From assembly GCA_019203745.1 (NCBI GenBank), contig CP078104.1, forward strand, positions 3,596,001 through 3,660,000: 64,000 nucleotides of DNA, written 5' to 3'. This stretch comes from Chryseobacterium sp. E1. Its GTDB lineage: Bacteria; Bacteroidota; Bacteroidia; Flavobacteriales; Weeksellaceae. Position 1 is the stretch's first letter. The number at the start of each line of letters is the position of its first letter. Positions 1 through 9,979 of the stretch are shown piece after piece. The position numbers and the translations under genes were made by a program. The notes under the pieces are model-generated. The model saw only the letters and a list, made by a program, of their open reading frames with translations, made no database searches and was not told the DNA's origin.

Positions 1-2276
1 ACTTAAATTTAATGCAGGCGTTAAACTGTAAGTTCTGCTTTTGATCAGCTGTCCGTTCACAGAACTGTTATTAAAATTATAAGTCATCCCGAACCTTGGG
101 CTGATGGATAGTTTTTTATCCTCCCATTTGAAGGTTTTATTGAAAAAGCATTGACGTTCAGACTCTTATTTCCGCTTATATTATCATAGGTTACGATCTG
201 CTTTCCGGCATCATCATATCTGGTGTAATTGATGACATCATTATTCCTGTAGATAAAACCTACATTTAGGAAATAATTGAAGTTAGACACAATATTATAG
301 TTGTTGAAAGAAATAGTGCTGCTGTTCATCCATGAGTTTTTAAGATCAGGATTTCCGGTATAGGTGATCAGGGGATCAGATTCGTCTTTATAAGGAATTA
401 ACCTTTCCGCCCCGGGAATACCAAAGCTTGAAGAATTGGCAAACGTTAGCCTTTTACGTTCAGAAAAAGCATATTGAAAATTCACTGAATAGCTTGGAAG
501 TACAAAGTTTTTCTGAAGCTCATACTGCTGACCTTTGAAGACCGAGTTTACCTTCATATCCGAAATCTCAAGATTGGCAGTACTCCAGGCATTGAATTTC
601 TTTTTAAAAATAGAAAAAGATATTTCAGGGGTGATCTGACTGATATTCTGCTGCATGCTGTTTGAGAGTGCAATATTATAATTGGAGTAATTTCCGGTAG
701 CAGCATCAAAATCGCTGATATCTCTGAAATCCCGAGACAGTTTTGAACTGTAGCTGACCTCAAAACTTACCATTGCAGAATCTGAGATCGGTTCGGTATA
801 TCCTGCCCGGAACGTGTAATTATTGACCTGGTTCCGGTTCTTCTGCAGCTGATCCCGGTTATCTGTAGTGATTCCGGATTCCCGGTAAAACGTATTCTGT
901 GACTGGTTAACAGTATTGGTTTTGGATTCGGAAACAGTACTGTTAATCGTAGCAGAGATGGTACGCCCTTTCTTTTTAAGGTTCCTTGAAAAATAGATAT
1001 TAGGACTGAAAGCATTGCTTTCTCCATTCATACTGTTCAAAGAATTACTTTCATTCAGAAGCTTACCATCCTTTGAGGTGGAAGATGTAGATCTGCCGGA
1101 ACTGGAACTTTCAGACCTTGAAAAAGAAGGCGAGAGGTAAATATTAGTCTTGGAATCCGGTTTAATGACCGTTGAATTATTAAAATTATAGTCTTTAGAT
1201 TCATTTTCACCGCTATTTTCAGAATCGGTTTTCAGTGTGGAGTCACCCGGAAGAAGTGTACTTCGAGAAGCTTTGGAACGGGTTTCCCTGTTAGATTCTG
1301 AATACCTTAGACTGAGGTTATCCAGACTTGCATCCGATGAAAATTTATCATTATAATTGATTCCAACACTTGAAAATCTTTGAATACCGCCCCCACTGCT
1401 TTGTGAACCGCCCCTCTGCTTCCCATAGTATCAAAAACCTCATCGGCAGAAACACTTCTTGAATTGATATTGTTGGAAGAAGCTATCAGGCTGAGATTGG
1501 TATCTGCTTTAAAATAGTTGGCCTGTATATTTCCCTCATATCTCTTATCAGAACCGTATCCAGCCATTGCCTTCCCAAAAAGCCTTTATTTTTCTTTTCA
1601 TCAATATTGAAATTGATCGTAGTATTCTGTGATCTTGCAGGTTTTTTACTAAGTTCTTCCTCCTTTGTTTTGGTCGTGGTAAACTGAATATTTTTAATAA
1701 TATCTGCCGGAAGATTCTGAAGGGCGATTTTACCGTCTTTATCAAAAAAGCTTTCCCATTTACTGTAATCTGGTCCACGGTCTTCCCATTTACTGTAATT
1801 TTATCATCATTGCTGATGTCAACTCCGGGAATCTGTTTCAGAAGCTCTTTTATATTGCTGTCAGGCCGTACTTTAAGAGAAGATGCGTTGAATTCTACAG
1901 TATCATTTTTATTTTTACCGGTGAAACGGAAATTTTTACCTCATCAATATTGATTATTTTTTTGGCTCAGGTTCTATATCTCCCAGTAATAACGGCTTGT
2001 CAATTTTTTCAAAAGTCCTGGAATAAGACAATTTTTCATTATCAATTTTCAGGATAGACGGCGCTTCCTGTTCGTCTATTTTCAATGAGAACTTTCCTTC
2101 CTTATTGGTTGCCGTATAATTGACAATAGATGAATCCTTTGCCTTCAGCAGATATACGGTAATATTTTCTATAGGTTTTTTTCTGAATCGGATACTTTTC
2201 CGTTGATATACAGTTTTTGAGCATGTAGAATAAAAATATTGCCTATCAGCACCCACAGCAGTAAGATTTTCTTCAT
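1..2276 (-). CDS. Outer membrane beta-barrel protein with N-terminal carboxypeptidase-regulatory-like domain (3' end beyond window)
   Basis: Frame-corrected reading starts at the ATG at 2276 with a signal peptide (MKKILLLWVLIGNIFILHAQ), followed by a carboxypeptidase-regulatory-like domain (VSDSEKKPIENITVYLLKAKDSS). A plug-like segment comes next, with KELLKQIPGVDI and two closely spaced VNGK motifs, then a long Asn/Ser/Tyr-rich beta-barrel region containing YTGNPDLKNSW. This layout matches the Bacteroidota outer-membrane beta-barrel family related to TonB-dependent receptors, of unknown substrate. The C-terminus lies beyond base 1. The visible ~755 residues are spread over at least five open frames (84-1040, 1307-1567, 1548-1778, 1954-2310). 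The first break, at the A run near 2178-2185, needs one extra A to turn SEKNL-stop into SEKKPIEN. A terminator at 2301-2324 separates it from the upstream operon. It could be called a TonB receptor, but I saw no clear TonB box. Confidence 0.75.
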
Positions 2277-2300
2277 TGAGTTTTTCAAAGGTGTAAAAAT

Positions 2301-2324
2301 AAAAAAACATCCCTTTTAGGGATG
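2301..2324 (-). terminator. Rho-independent terminator after the BON operon
   Basis: Inverted repeat catccct (2308-2314) / agggatg (2318-2324) with a 3-nt loop. Read on the minus strand it is followed by seven T (2307-2301). It lies just downstream of the corrected stop of the BON/SH3 gene at 2368. Confidence 0.75.
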
Positions 2325-2367
2325 CTTCTATGATAAATTTGTGAAAATTTATTATTATTTATAAAAA

Positions 2368-2786
2368 TTATGCTCTTAAATATCTTGAATAAGCATAACC
2401 TTCCTGGCCGTCAGCAGTTTTTACTTCCACCAGTCATCAGAAGTCTGTTCAATTAAAGTGACAGAAGAACCTTTTGCAGCTTTACCTACAACAGCAGCTT
2501 CAGTAGAAGGCTCCTGTCTGATGTTCAGGTTAGACTCATCGGTTGCTACAGTTAAAGAAGCTCCTGAAGCAAGACCTGCAACCTGTACGTCAATATTAAT
2601 ATCTGAAGCAGAATAGGTAGAATCAATAGCTCCTAAAGCATTCCATACAGCATCTTTCGCTGCAGTATTGGAAGCACTTCCGGAAACATAAAGAATCCCG
2701 TCCTGCTCCTGAACCTGAAGGTTTGAAATTCCTGCAGACTGTGCTGCTGAAACTACACTTGAATATTTATCTTGTAATTCGCTCAT
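2368..2786 (-). CDS. BON-domain protein with C-terminal bacterial SH3 domain
   Basis: Residues ~1-65 look like a BON domain (LQVQEQDGILYVSGSASN). Residues ~75-138 look like a bacterial SH3 domain (LNIRQEPSTEAAVVGKAAKGSSVTLIEQ then WWKVKTADGQEGYAYSRYLRA after correction). BON domains bind envelope or periplasmic components and SH3b domains often bind peptidoglycan, so a cell-envelope role is likely. No signal peptide is visible on the MSELQDKYSS start, so location is uncertain. The frame breaks at DDWWK, where one G is missing (aagtaaaa for aaggtaaaa). Restoring it carries the gene from an apparent stop at 2421 to the stop at 2368. It starts 6 bp after the stop of the upstream BON lipoprotein, so the two probably form an operon. 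Confidence 0.75.
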
Positions 2787-2792
2787 CTTAAA

Positions 2793-3280
2793 TTATTTTA
2801 CAATTAGGTTGTTGTTATACTTTCCGATTTTCAAAGCATCTACAGATTCTTTGATCTTTCTCGCCTGCTGGCCAGAAACATTTCCTGTAAGAGTAAGCTG
2901 TCCGTTTACTACTTCCACTTTTACAGATGGGAAATCTTTTACAGCATCCTGAACTTTTTCTGAACTGCAGGGTCTACAGCAGAAGTTGTTTCAACCGGTG
3001 CAGGGCGCAGGTGCTGCTGCTATAGTAGACATATCCATTACGTCTTTTACTCCGTTGATTGCTTTTAACTGGGCAATCATTGCATCCTTAGACTGCTGGT
3101 CTGCGAAAGTTCCGCTTAAGTGTGCTACACCTTCTTTTACTTCAACAGAAGCATTGGGATTAGAAGTTACTACAGTGGTAGCCTGAGTCTGAAGATCGGC
3201 ATCAGAAACTTTCTTTTTACAAGAAACTGCTCCGAAAGATACAGCTACAGCTAATGCAGCCATTGCGATAGTTTTTTCAT
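2793..3280 (-). CDS. BON-domain lipoprotein (two BON domains)
   Basis: The start at 3280 gives a lipoprotein signal (MKKTIAMAALAVAVSFGAVSC, lipobox GAVSC). BON domain 1 follows (DADLQTQATTVVTSNPNASV, then HLSGTFADQQSKDAM), then a short Pro/Ala linker and BON domain 2 (VKDFPSVKVEVVNGQLTLTGNVSGQQARKI). Two indels disturb it: the A run right after the ATG has one A too few, and one base is missing near 2965 in VQKKVQDAVK. An upstream out-of-frame ATG at 3311 only appears usable because of the first error. It is first in an operon with the BON/SH3 protein. The family role is attachment to envelope components; the exact function is unknown. Confidence 0.75.
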
Positions 3281-3475
3281 ATTGTATATTTATTTTAATG
3301 TTGTTATACAATCAAATGTAATAATAAAATTTGTACCAAAAGAATAAAAAGTCAATAAATCTTTCTTAAATTTTTTACAAGATTTTATAAACCAAGGTTT
3401 TAATTTTTAGAGATTAAAAACTTAATGTAAAATTAATCCGTTTTGAAGAAAATCTTCTGCCAATTCAAAAACCAT

Positions 3476-3483
3476 TATATTTG
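3476..3483 (+). promoter_or_regulatory. Bacteroidota-type -7 promoter element
   Basis: TATATTTG matches the Bacteroidota -7 consensus TAnnTTTG, 19 bp upstream of the symporter ATG at 3503. A TCTG at 3456-3459 is a weak -33 match. Confidence 0.55.
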
Positions 3484-3502
3484 CGCAAATTGAACTATAT
3501 AT

Positions 3503-4752
3503 ATGAAAGGACAGAATAAACTTTTTATAGCAATTATCATTGCGCTTATCCTTGGAGTAGGAATAGGAGGAATTGTACATGTGAAGTATCCGGAAAGTGC
3601 AGAACCTTTTTCCAAGAATATCAAACTACTCGGAACCGTTTTTATCAGGCTGGTACAGATGATCATTGCGCCTTTGGTTTTTACTACACTGGTGGTGGGA
3701 ATTGCTAAAATGAGTGATATTAAAATGATCGGAAGGGTAGGAACAAAAGCAATGCTTTGGTTTATTTCAGCCTCTCTGATTTCCCTTTTCATAGGATTGA
3801 TTCTTGTGAACTGGCTTGAGCCGGGACATGTGACCAAGCTGCCTATCCAGGATGTAGCTTCTGCGGAAGATCTTTTGAAAAGCAGCAAAAGCTTTTCTAT
3901 GGAAGATTTCGTAAAGCATATGATTCCTAAAAGTTTATTTGAGGCCTTTGCTACCAATGAAGTATTGCAGATTGTGGTATTTGCCATTATGTTTGGAGTG
4001 GCTCTGGCTAATTTGGGAGAAGAATATTCCAAGCCTGTTGTTAAACTTTTTGATATTATTGCTCATGGTATCCTTAAAATGGTAGGTTATATCATGTGGT
4101 TTGCTCCATTTGGAGTATTGGGAGCGATTGCAGCTGTAGTGGCTACCAATGGTTTTGAAATATTTAAGGTATATGCTATCTATTTAAGAGATTTCTTCTT
4201 TGCACTGGGTGTGCTTTGGCTGGTTCTTTTACTGGTAGGGTATTTTATCTTAGGAAACCGTCTTTTTGACCTTTTAAAAAGAATCAAAGAGCCGTTACTG
4301 ATTGCTTTTTCCACAACCAGTTCAGAAGCCGTATTCCCGAAATTGGTGGAAGAGCTTGAAAAATTCGGATGTAACAGCAGAGTAGTATCTTTCATCCTGC
4401 CGTTAGGATATTCTTTCAACCTTGACGGAAGTATGATGTATATGACATTTGCTTCTATCTTTATTGCACAGATTTATGGTATTGAAATGACTATCGGGCA
4501 GCAGATCACAATGCTTCTGGTACTGATGTTAACTTCAAAAGGTATTGCAGGAGTGCCGAGAGCTTCTCTGGTAATCATTGTTGCTACCTGTTCTATGTTC
4601 GGAATTCCGCCGGAAGGATTGCCCTGATCTTACCAATTGACCACTTCTGTGATATGGGAAGAAGTATGACGAACGTATTAGGAAATACACTGGCAACTTC
4701 TGCAGTTTCCAAATGGGAAGGACAGTTGACAGAACCTATAGAAAAAATTTAA
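3503..4752 (+). CDS. Dicarboxylate/amino acid:cation symporter (DAACS family)
   Basis: About 416 residues, normal for the family. The inner-membrane symporter takes up C4-dicarboxylates or glutamate/aspartate with Na+ or H+. Visible hallmarks are the serine-rich re-entrant loop AFSTTSSEAVFPK (~res 267), the NLDGSMMYM motif (~305), the second loop SKGIAGVPRAS (~345), and the substrate/ion-binding end ILPIDHFCDMGRSMTNVLGN. Eight or more hydrophobic segments are evident. One G is missing at ~4620 (ggattgccctg for ggattggccctg). Restoring it adds the last ~43 residues including the essential DHFCDMGRSMTNVLGN segment. It is preceded by a TAnnTTTG promoter and followed after 3 bp by the dioxygenase-like gene. 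I cannot tell GltP from DctA by sequence alone. Confidence 0.9.
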
Positions 4753-4755
4753 AAG

Positions 4756-5477
4756 ATGAGTGTAAAAAGCTTAGAAACCTATAAAAGCCATATTCTTGAA
4801 TATGGCTTTACTGTTATTAATGATATTTTTTCTCAGGAAGAAATTGATACAATAAGCAATGTTCTTCAGAATATTGATACCTCAAAAGAAAATTTCAGGA
4901 AGTCTGAAGATCTTTTTGCAATAAGACAGTTTTTAAAAGAGATTCCGGAAATTAAGGATCTTATTTTTAATGATATGATCAAAAAGTAATCAGAGAGATC
5001 TTTGGAGAAAAATATTTTGTGGTGAAAAGCATTTATTTTGACAAACCGGAGACTTCCAACTGGTATGTTGCCTATCATCAGGATCTTACTGTTTCTGTTG
5101 ATAAAAAGCTCAATGTACCTGGTTTCGGACCCTGGACTACAAAACAGAATCAGTTTGCCGTGCAGCCTCCATTGCAGATTTTGGAAAATATATATACCAT
5201 CAGAATCCATCTGGATGACACGGATGAAAATAATGGGGCATTAAAAGTAGTTCCAAAATCCCACGCCAAAGGAATCTATAGACCTGAAACGATTGACTGG
5301 ACCATAGAAACAGAACACATCTGTAACGTGGAAAAAGGGGGCATTATGATCATGAAACCTCTGACCCTTCATGGTTCTAACCGGACAACCAACGGACATA
5401 GAAGAAGAGTCATCCATATTGAATTTTCAGATATGGAACTTCCTGAAGGTCTGAAATGGTCTGAAAGAATGAATTGA
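4756..5477 (+). CDS. Phytanoyl-CoA dioxygenase family protein
   Basis: About 240 residues of the Fe(II)/2-oxoglutarate-dependent PhyH fold. It begins with a typical N-terminal segment (GFTVINDIFSQEEIDTI). The iron-binding HxD is in AYHQDLTV. The distal His and the 2-oxoglutarate-binding Arg fit MKPLTLHGSNRTTNGHRRRVIH, and KVVPKSHAKG is also typical. The frame breaks at ~4985 in MIKKVIREIF, where a run of six A has five, splitting it into open frames ending at 4989 and resuming before 5019. It starts 3 bp after the symporter stop and is closed by a strong hairpin, so the two genes are probably one operon. Substrate unknown; the symporter might supply 2-oxoglutarate or the substrate (inference). 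Confidence 0.85.
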
Positions 5478-5480
5478 TAA

Positions 5481-5521
5481 AAAATAAACCCTTTCTCAAT
5501 ATCTGAGAAAGGGTTTATTTT
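5481..5521. terminator. Bidirectional intrinsic terminator
   Basis: Perfect 18-bp stem (5481-5498 with 5504-5521) and a 5-nt loop, A-rich on the left and T-rich on the right. It can end transcription from both the dioxygenase gene (+) and the convergent NTR-like gene (-). Confidence 0.9.
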
Positions 5522-5525
5522 AATA

Positions 5526-6293
5526 TTAATCACAGGATATGACATCTCTGTATGGGTCATTTATATTCTCTTTATGATAAGAGAGAAATAATAGACCTTC
5601 TTTTGGATCAGGAATCCAGAAAGATGCTGGTGTGGAGACTGTCATATTTGTTTTCAGTATATTTTCGATCATACCATCCTTACTTCCAAAAGTTGTAACA
5701 GGAGTAATTTCCTGAATTTTTGACGTGTCATCTATTTTTACTTTATAGATGGCAAAAGGCTGCTTAGGTTTGAATCCACTGATCTTTGATAAGTCAGATT
5801 TATACCCGGTTCGGGTTTCATCATAGCAACGGGTAAACTGTAAGCCTATAAACCGGAATTTATTATTATCTAAGTACGTAAAGGCTTTGCCCAGATTTTT
5901 AAGCCACGATTTTTCATCTTTTGTTGGTTTATTTTCCAGTTTTGATCTCGGAGTACATGATGAAATGGAATATGTGTTGTTGTATTTATTTAAAAAGATC
6001 AGATATCTTTCATTCGGCTGTATATTAATTTCGCATGCTCCCGAATAGGAATTTCTAATCAGGCCTCTTACATACATTGTTTTGAATGTTGCTCCCTTAT
6101 ATACTTTTTCAATTTCAATATCTGCTTTATAGGTTCTTTGCTCAGTGTTTTCATCATATACTTTCAAAATTTTGATAATACCTGCAAAGTCAGCATTCTG
6201 ATAATTGTAGGGTAATGTTTCATGTATACATTTACAGGCTGAAACTTTTATGATACTTAAAAGTATAAAGAATAGTAATGACAGTTTTTTCAT
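5526..6293 (-). CDS. Secreted protein with NTR/TIMP-like N-terminal domain
   Basis: An intact frame. The start is placed at 6293 because it gives a clean signal peptide (MKKLSLLFFILLSIIKVSA) before the mature CKCIHE. A mature protein starting with Cys-x-Cys, then SADFAG-type strands and EKVYKGATFKTMYV, resembles the netrin-like fold of tissue inhibitor of metalloproteinase. Further cysteines occur in SGACEI, ISSCTP, TRCYDE and the C-terminal CD, consistent with disulphides in an exported protein. The last ~100 residues (GFKPKQPFAIYKVKIDD onward) are not recognised. It lies 16 bp downstream of the GH92 mannosidase gene on the same strand, so co-transcription is likely. Metalloproteinase inhibition is only a family-based guess. 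Confidence 0.6.
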   Translation of the reverse strand: MKKLSLLFFILLSIIKVSACKCIHETLPYNYQNADFAGIIKILKVYDENTEQRTYKADIEIEKVYKGATFKTMYVRGLIRNSYSGACEINIQPNERYLIFLNKYNNTYSISSCTPRSKLENKPTKDEKSWLKNLGKAFTYLDNNKFRFIGLQFTRCYDETRTGYKSDLSKISGFKPKQPFAIYKVKIDDTSKIQEITPVTTFGSKDGMIENILKTNMTVSTPASFWIPDPKEGLLFLSYHKENINDPYRDVISCD

Positions 6294-6309
6294 ATATAAT
6301 TGTGCTTTT

Positions 6310-9103
6310 TTATTTTGCAGAAACCTCATCAATAAAAATGTAAGATTCACCTCCGGCTCCCTGGTGCCACTCCGGAAGTTTTCCGAAATAGTAGGCTTTT
6401 ACTTTGATATATTGAGCTTCAGTCGGAAGAATTTCAGCAGAGAAATCTTTGATCTGTACCTTTTCATCTTTCGGATCAATATCGTTATCAATGGTTTTCA
6501 GAAGGATAAAATCTTTACCGTTCATAGACGCATAATATTCCACTTTCTTAGGCATCAGGATCCATGCTTTGCTGTCCTGAAGGTAAGCTGATGATAGTTT
6601 TGTAATTTGTTGGGGAGATTTAAAATCAATAATCGCTTCGAAATTCTGTCCCTGATAGCCGTGCCATTCCCCTTTTCTCCAGTTGACCTCACCTCTGATC
6701 CCGTCAATGAGAGCAAGTTTTCCATTGGCAGTATATTGAGGAGTCGCTTTAGACAGAATATGGATATCCCAGTAATTAGGCCTTCTGTTGAATTGAGCCG
6801 TAGTTACCGAACTTTTCTCACCGTTTCTTTCGGAATAGGCATGAACCTGTGTAGTTTTGCTGATGGAAAAAGGCCCCTTATAAGCTGTAAATGTTTTTCT
6901 TTTATTACGGTCACTTTCATCCATTGTCATATAATAGACTTTATCTCCCGGATTGAGCGGAGTGATCTCAACTTTGGTGTTGAAATCAAAGATACGGTCT
7001 GCAGCAATAACCGGAGAAGCGGTAAGCTGTGAATATTTATAATCTTTAACAGGCTTTATCGTTTCAAATCCCAGTTTTTTCAGCGTATCTCTGCCCGTAC
7101 TTTTAGTAATTGTTCTGGTAGTTCCGTCTTCAAGATGAATTTTAATTTCATCAAAATAAGGGGTAGTGGTTTCCCATTCAGGCAATCCCGGCGTTACCGA
7201 ATAAATTCCCATGGCACTTAAAATATACCAGGCACTCATCTGGCCGCAATCTTCATTTCCGATCAGTCCGTCCGGAGTGTTTTTATAGAAATTATCAAGG
7301 ATATATTTGATCTTGGTGTCTGTTTTTTCAGGCTTATCAACGAAATTGTACAGGTAAGCAATATGGTGGCTTGGCTCATTTCCCTGAGCATACTGCCCCA
7401 TTAATCCGGTAATATCTACCTGCTCTCTGCCCGTTGTTTTATCTGGTGCTGCAAAAATAGCATCAATGAACTGTTCAAACTTTTCTTTTCCGCCATGTGC
7501 TGCGATCAGTCCCGGAATATCCTGTTGTACAGAATAGGAATAATGCCATGAATTACCTTCCGTATAGTTATTATTGACTTCTCTCGGGTCAAAAGGTTCG
7601 TACCAGTTACCGTTCTTTCTGGGCTGCATAAAGCCACTTTTGGGATTATAAAGGTTTTTCCAGTTCTGAGAACGTTTCATGAAGTACTGGTAATCTTCTT
7701 TTTGCCTAATATTTTAGCCATCTGGGCGATACACCAGTCGTCATAGGCATATTCTACGGTTTTGGAGACACTTTCATGCTCATCATCAATGCTGATATAG
7801 TTATTCTGTTTATAGGCGTTCAGTCCAAAGATATCCAGCATAGCAGAGTTTTTGGAAGCCTGAAATGCTTTTTCATAATCAAATCCTTTTTCCCTTTGCC
7901 ATGGCATCGGCAATTACAGAAACGGCATGGTAACCGATCATACATTCTGTTTCATTGGAAGCCAGTTCCCAAACCGGAAGCTTTCCGCCCTGCTCATATT
8001 GTCTGATAAAAGTATTGATAAAATCAGCCGTTCTCTTTCTGTCGATTAAAGTCATTAAAGGATGTGCTCCTCTGAAGGTATCCCAAAGCGAAAATACGGT
8101 GTAATAATCAAATCCATTGGCTGTATAGAGCTTGTTGTCACGTCCTCTGTATCTTCCGTCCACATCCATATTGATGTTCGGTTGGGTAAAAACATGGTAC
8201 AGGGCTGTATAGAAAACAGACAGTTTATTTCTGTCGTCGGATTTTACTTCAATCTTTGAAAGCTCTTTGTCCCAATCCGCTTCGGCCTGTTTTTTTACAG
8301 CATCAAAATCATTGGATTTAGCTTCTGCCAGCATATTTTTTTCTGCACCTTCATATCCGGTGGGGAGACCGATACTTTGACGTTGATCTTTTCTCCTTTT
8401 TAACGTCAGCAGAGAAAGCCAGAGCCAGTCTTGTTCCGGTAAAAGATTGTTTTCCTGTTTTCCGTTGACGTCTTTTTAGAGATTTTCATGGGTTTTGAAA
8501 ACTCAATTCTGGCATAGATATACTGATTGGCAGCCCAGGCTTCACTTCTGCGGAATACTTCAATGGTTTTGTCATCTATGATTTTTACTTCTCCTTTCAG
8601 CAGTTTGTCCCTGTGATTCAGATCCAGAATAATATGGGCATTTCCTGCATTATTGAATTTATATTCGTGATAGCCAACTCTTTTGGTACTGGTGAGGCGT
8701 ACATCAATATTATTTTTATCCAGCTTTACGGAGTAAAATCCAGCTGCTGCCTTTTCATTTTTATGCGAAAATTTTGAAGAATAGTCTTTAGGATTCAGTT
8801 CCGGATTTCCCATCACAGGCATCAGCATGATATCTCCGTAGTCAGAAACTCCGGTTCCGTTCAGATGGGTATGTGAAAAACCATAGATCACCGAATCTGA
8901 GTAGTGATATCCGCTGCATCCGTCCCAGCTTCCGTCAATTCTGGTATCCGGAGAAAGCTGTACCATTCCGAAAGGAACTATAGCTCCAGGGAAAGTATGG
9001 CCATGGCCTCCTGTGCCTATCATCGGGTTGACGTATTGTGAATAGTTTTGGGCAGAAATAATCTGGGTGATCATTAAAGAAAATACAAGAATCCTTTTTT
9101 CAT
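6310..9103 (-). CDS. GH92 family alpha-mannosidase with C-terminal carbohydrate-binding-like domains
   Basis: About 930 residues. After a Sec signal (MKKRILVFSLMITQIISAQ) the GH92 N-domain is clear: NPMIGTGGHGHTFPGA, PFGMVQLSPDTR and YGFSHTHLNGTG. The catalytic domain has FSLWDTFRGAHPL and, near residue 580, GNEDCGQMSAWYILSAMG, the usual GH92 acid/base and calcium region. The C-terminal third adds a chitobiase-C-like strand region (HAYSERNGEKSSV) and an F5/8 type C-like domain (DFKSPQQITKLSSAYLQDS, YYASMNGKDF). GH92 enzymes are Ca2+-dependent exo-alpha-mannosidases acting on N-glycans or yeast mannan. At least four indels split it into frames 6310-7680, 7677-7913, 7879-8334 and 8406-9143. The first, one A short just after the ATG, creates a false longer N-terminus. 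No SusC/SusD pair is adjacent, so it is not in an obvious PUL. Confidence 0.9.
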
Positions 9104-9223
9104 GTTCTGATTTTATAAAGCGAATATATTGAAAAACGGACAAACCGATTTAATAAACCGGAAATACTGTCAGATACAGATTGTATGTGAGATTTGATGA
9201 AAAGAGCAGGGCAAAATAAAATC

Positions 9224-9301
9224 AGAAGCTGGAAGTTGCAATTTTATATAAGAATCATCGTCTCTATAACCTCCAGCTTCCTTCTTCAGACTTCCAGCCT
9301 C
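9224..9301. repeat. Dispersed intergenic inverted repeat, copy A
   Basis: Left arm gaagctggaagttgc and right arm cctccagcttccttc...cttccagcct flank ~35 bp containing ataagaat. A second copy with the same arms and spacer lies at 42725-42796. Both copies are intergenic, next to a gene 3' end. Confidence 0.65.
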
Positions 9302-9314
9302 ATTAAAAGCCACA

Positions 9315-9769
9315 TCATACTTCTCCTTCAAAGATATCAGCCAGATAATTTTTTTATCGTCCTCATCCTTTGTGGTTCCCAAATATTTTTTCCATGCCTG
9401 GGATTCATGATATACAATGCCCATTTCCCAGACACAGTAAGTAGGGAGGTGGGTTTTACTTCTGTCCCATATTTCAAAATTTCCGGAACCGTCATAATAA
9501 ACACTTTCCCACAATTCATTTTCACTTCGCCAGGTACATACAAGAAGAAGGTGATTTTTTCCGCATCGGTGCATGATGACAAATCCCAGATCTTCAATAT
9601 CCTGAAAATTTTCTGCCGCATTTTCTATGCAGGTCTTTGCATTATAAATATCCTGTGGCGTAATTTCTGCCGGATCAGTGGCCAGATCGTACCATTTGAA
9701 TTTTGTTTGTCCGACTGTGAAAAGTCCTTTGGGAGAAACATATTTGGATGGATAGGTAGTAGATTTCAT
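9315..9769 (-). CDS. Hypothetical protein, WxxxY-rich soluble domain
   Basis: I do not recognise the family. The likely start is the ATG at 9769 (MKSTTYPSKYVSPKG); a GTG at 9802 would add 11 residues. The protein is about 150 residues, soluble and tryptophan-rich (KFKWYDLATDP, CTWRSENELWESVYYDGSGNFEIWD, VYHESQAWKKYLG), with no signal peptide or membrane segment. The open frame appears to run on to 9170, but restoring one A at ~9350 gives DKKNYLADIFEGEV and a stop at 9315. That end is better because the extra C-terminus would run through the dispersed repeat at 9224-9301. Its neighbour, the GH92 gene, is on the same strand but 212 bp away. Confidence 0.55.
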
Positions 9770-9921
9770 AGCTTGTTTTTTGGTGATAGTGAAAGCTTTC
9801 ACAATAATAAATATGAAAATTATTTATAGAGAGCCCATACCGGCAAATCTAATGATTTTCTGCTGATTACAAATCCGGAAATAGGTTTTTGTTGCAGCTA
9901 TGGAATACTACAAAAGTGTTA

Positions 9922-9953
9922 TTGGGGGATCAATGATTTATTCGTTACATTTG
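9922..9953 (+). promoter_or_regulatory. Bacteroidota-type promoter
   Basis: TACATTTG (9946-9953) matches TAnnTTTG. TTG at 9922-9924 sits 21 bp upstream as a -33 element. The ATG of the membrane protein follows at 9980. Confidence 0.55.
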
Positions 9954-9979
9954 ATCTAAACTAATAAAAACTGACGATC

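Noticed and set aside
1745..1800. Repeated VNGK motif as an assembly duplication
   Set aside because: Two VNGK-type motifs a few residues apart are normal in the plug region of this family.
3475..4032. 185-residue ORF antisense to the symporter
   Set aside because: Shadow of a conserved gene; no family features or ribosome site.
9170..9314. C-terminal extension of the hypothetical protein to 9170
   Set aside because: It requires the uncorrected frame and reads through an intergenic inverted repeat.
9194..9829. 211-residue ORF antisense to the hypothetical gene
   Set aside because: Composition unlike protein and it runs through the dispersed repeat.
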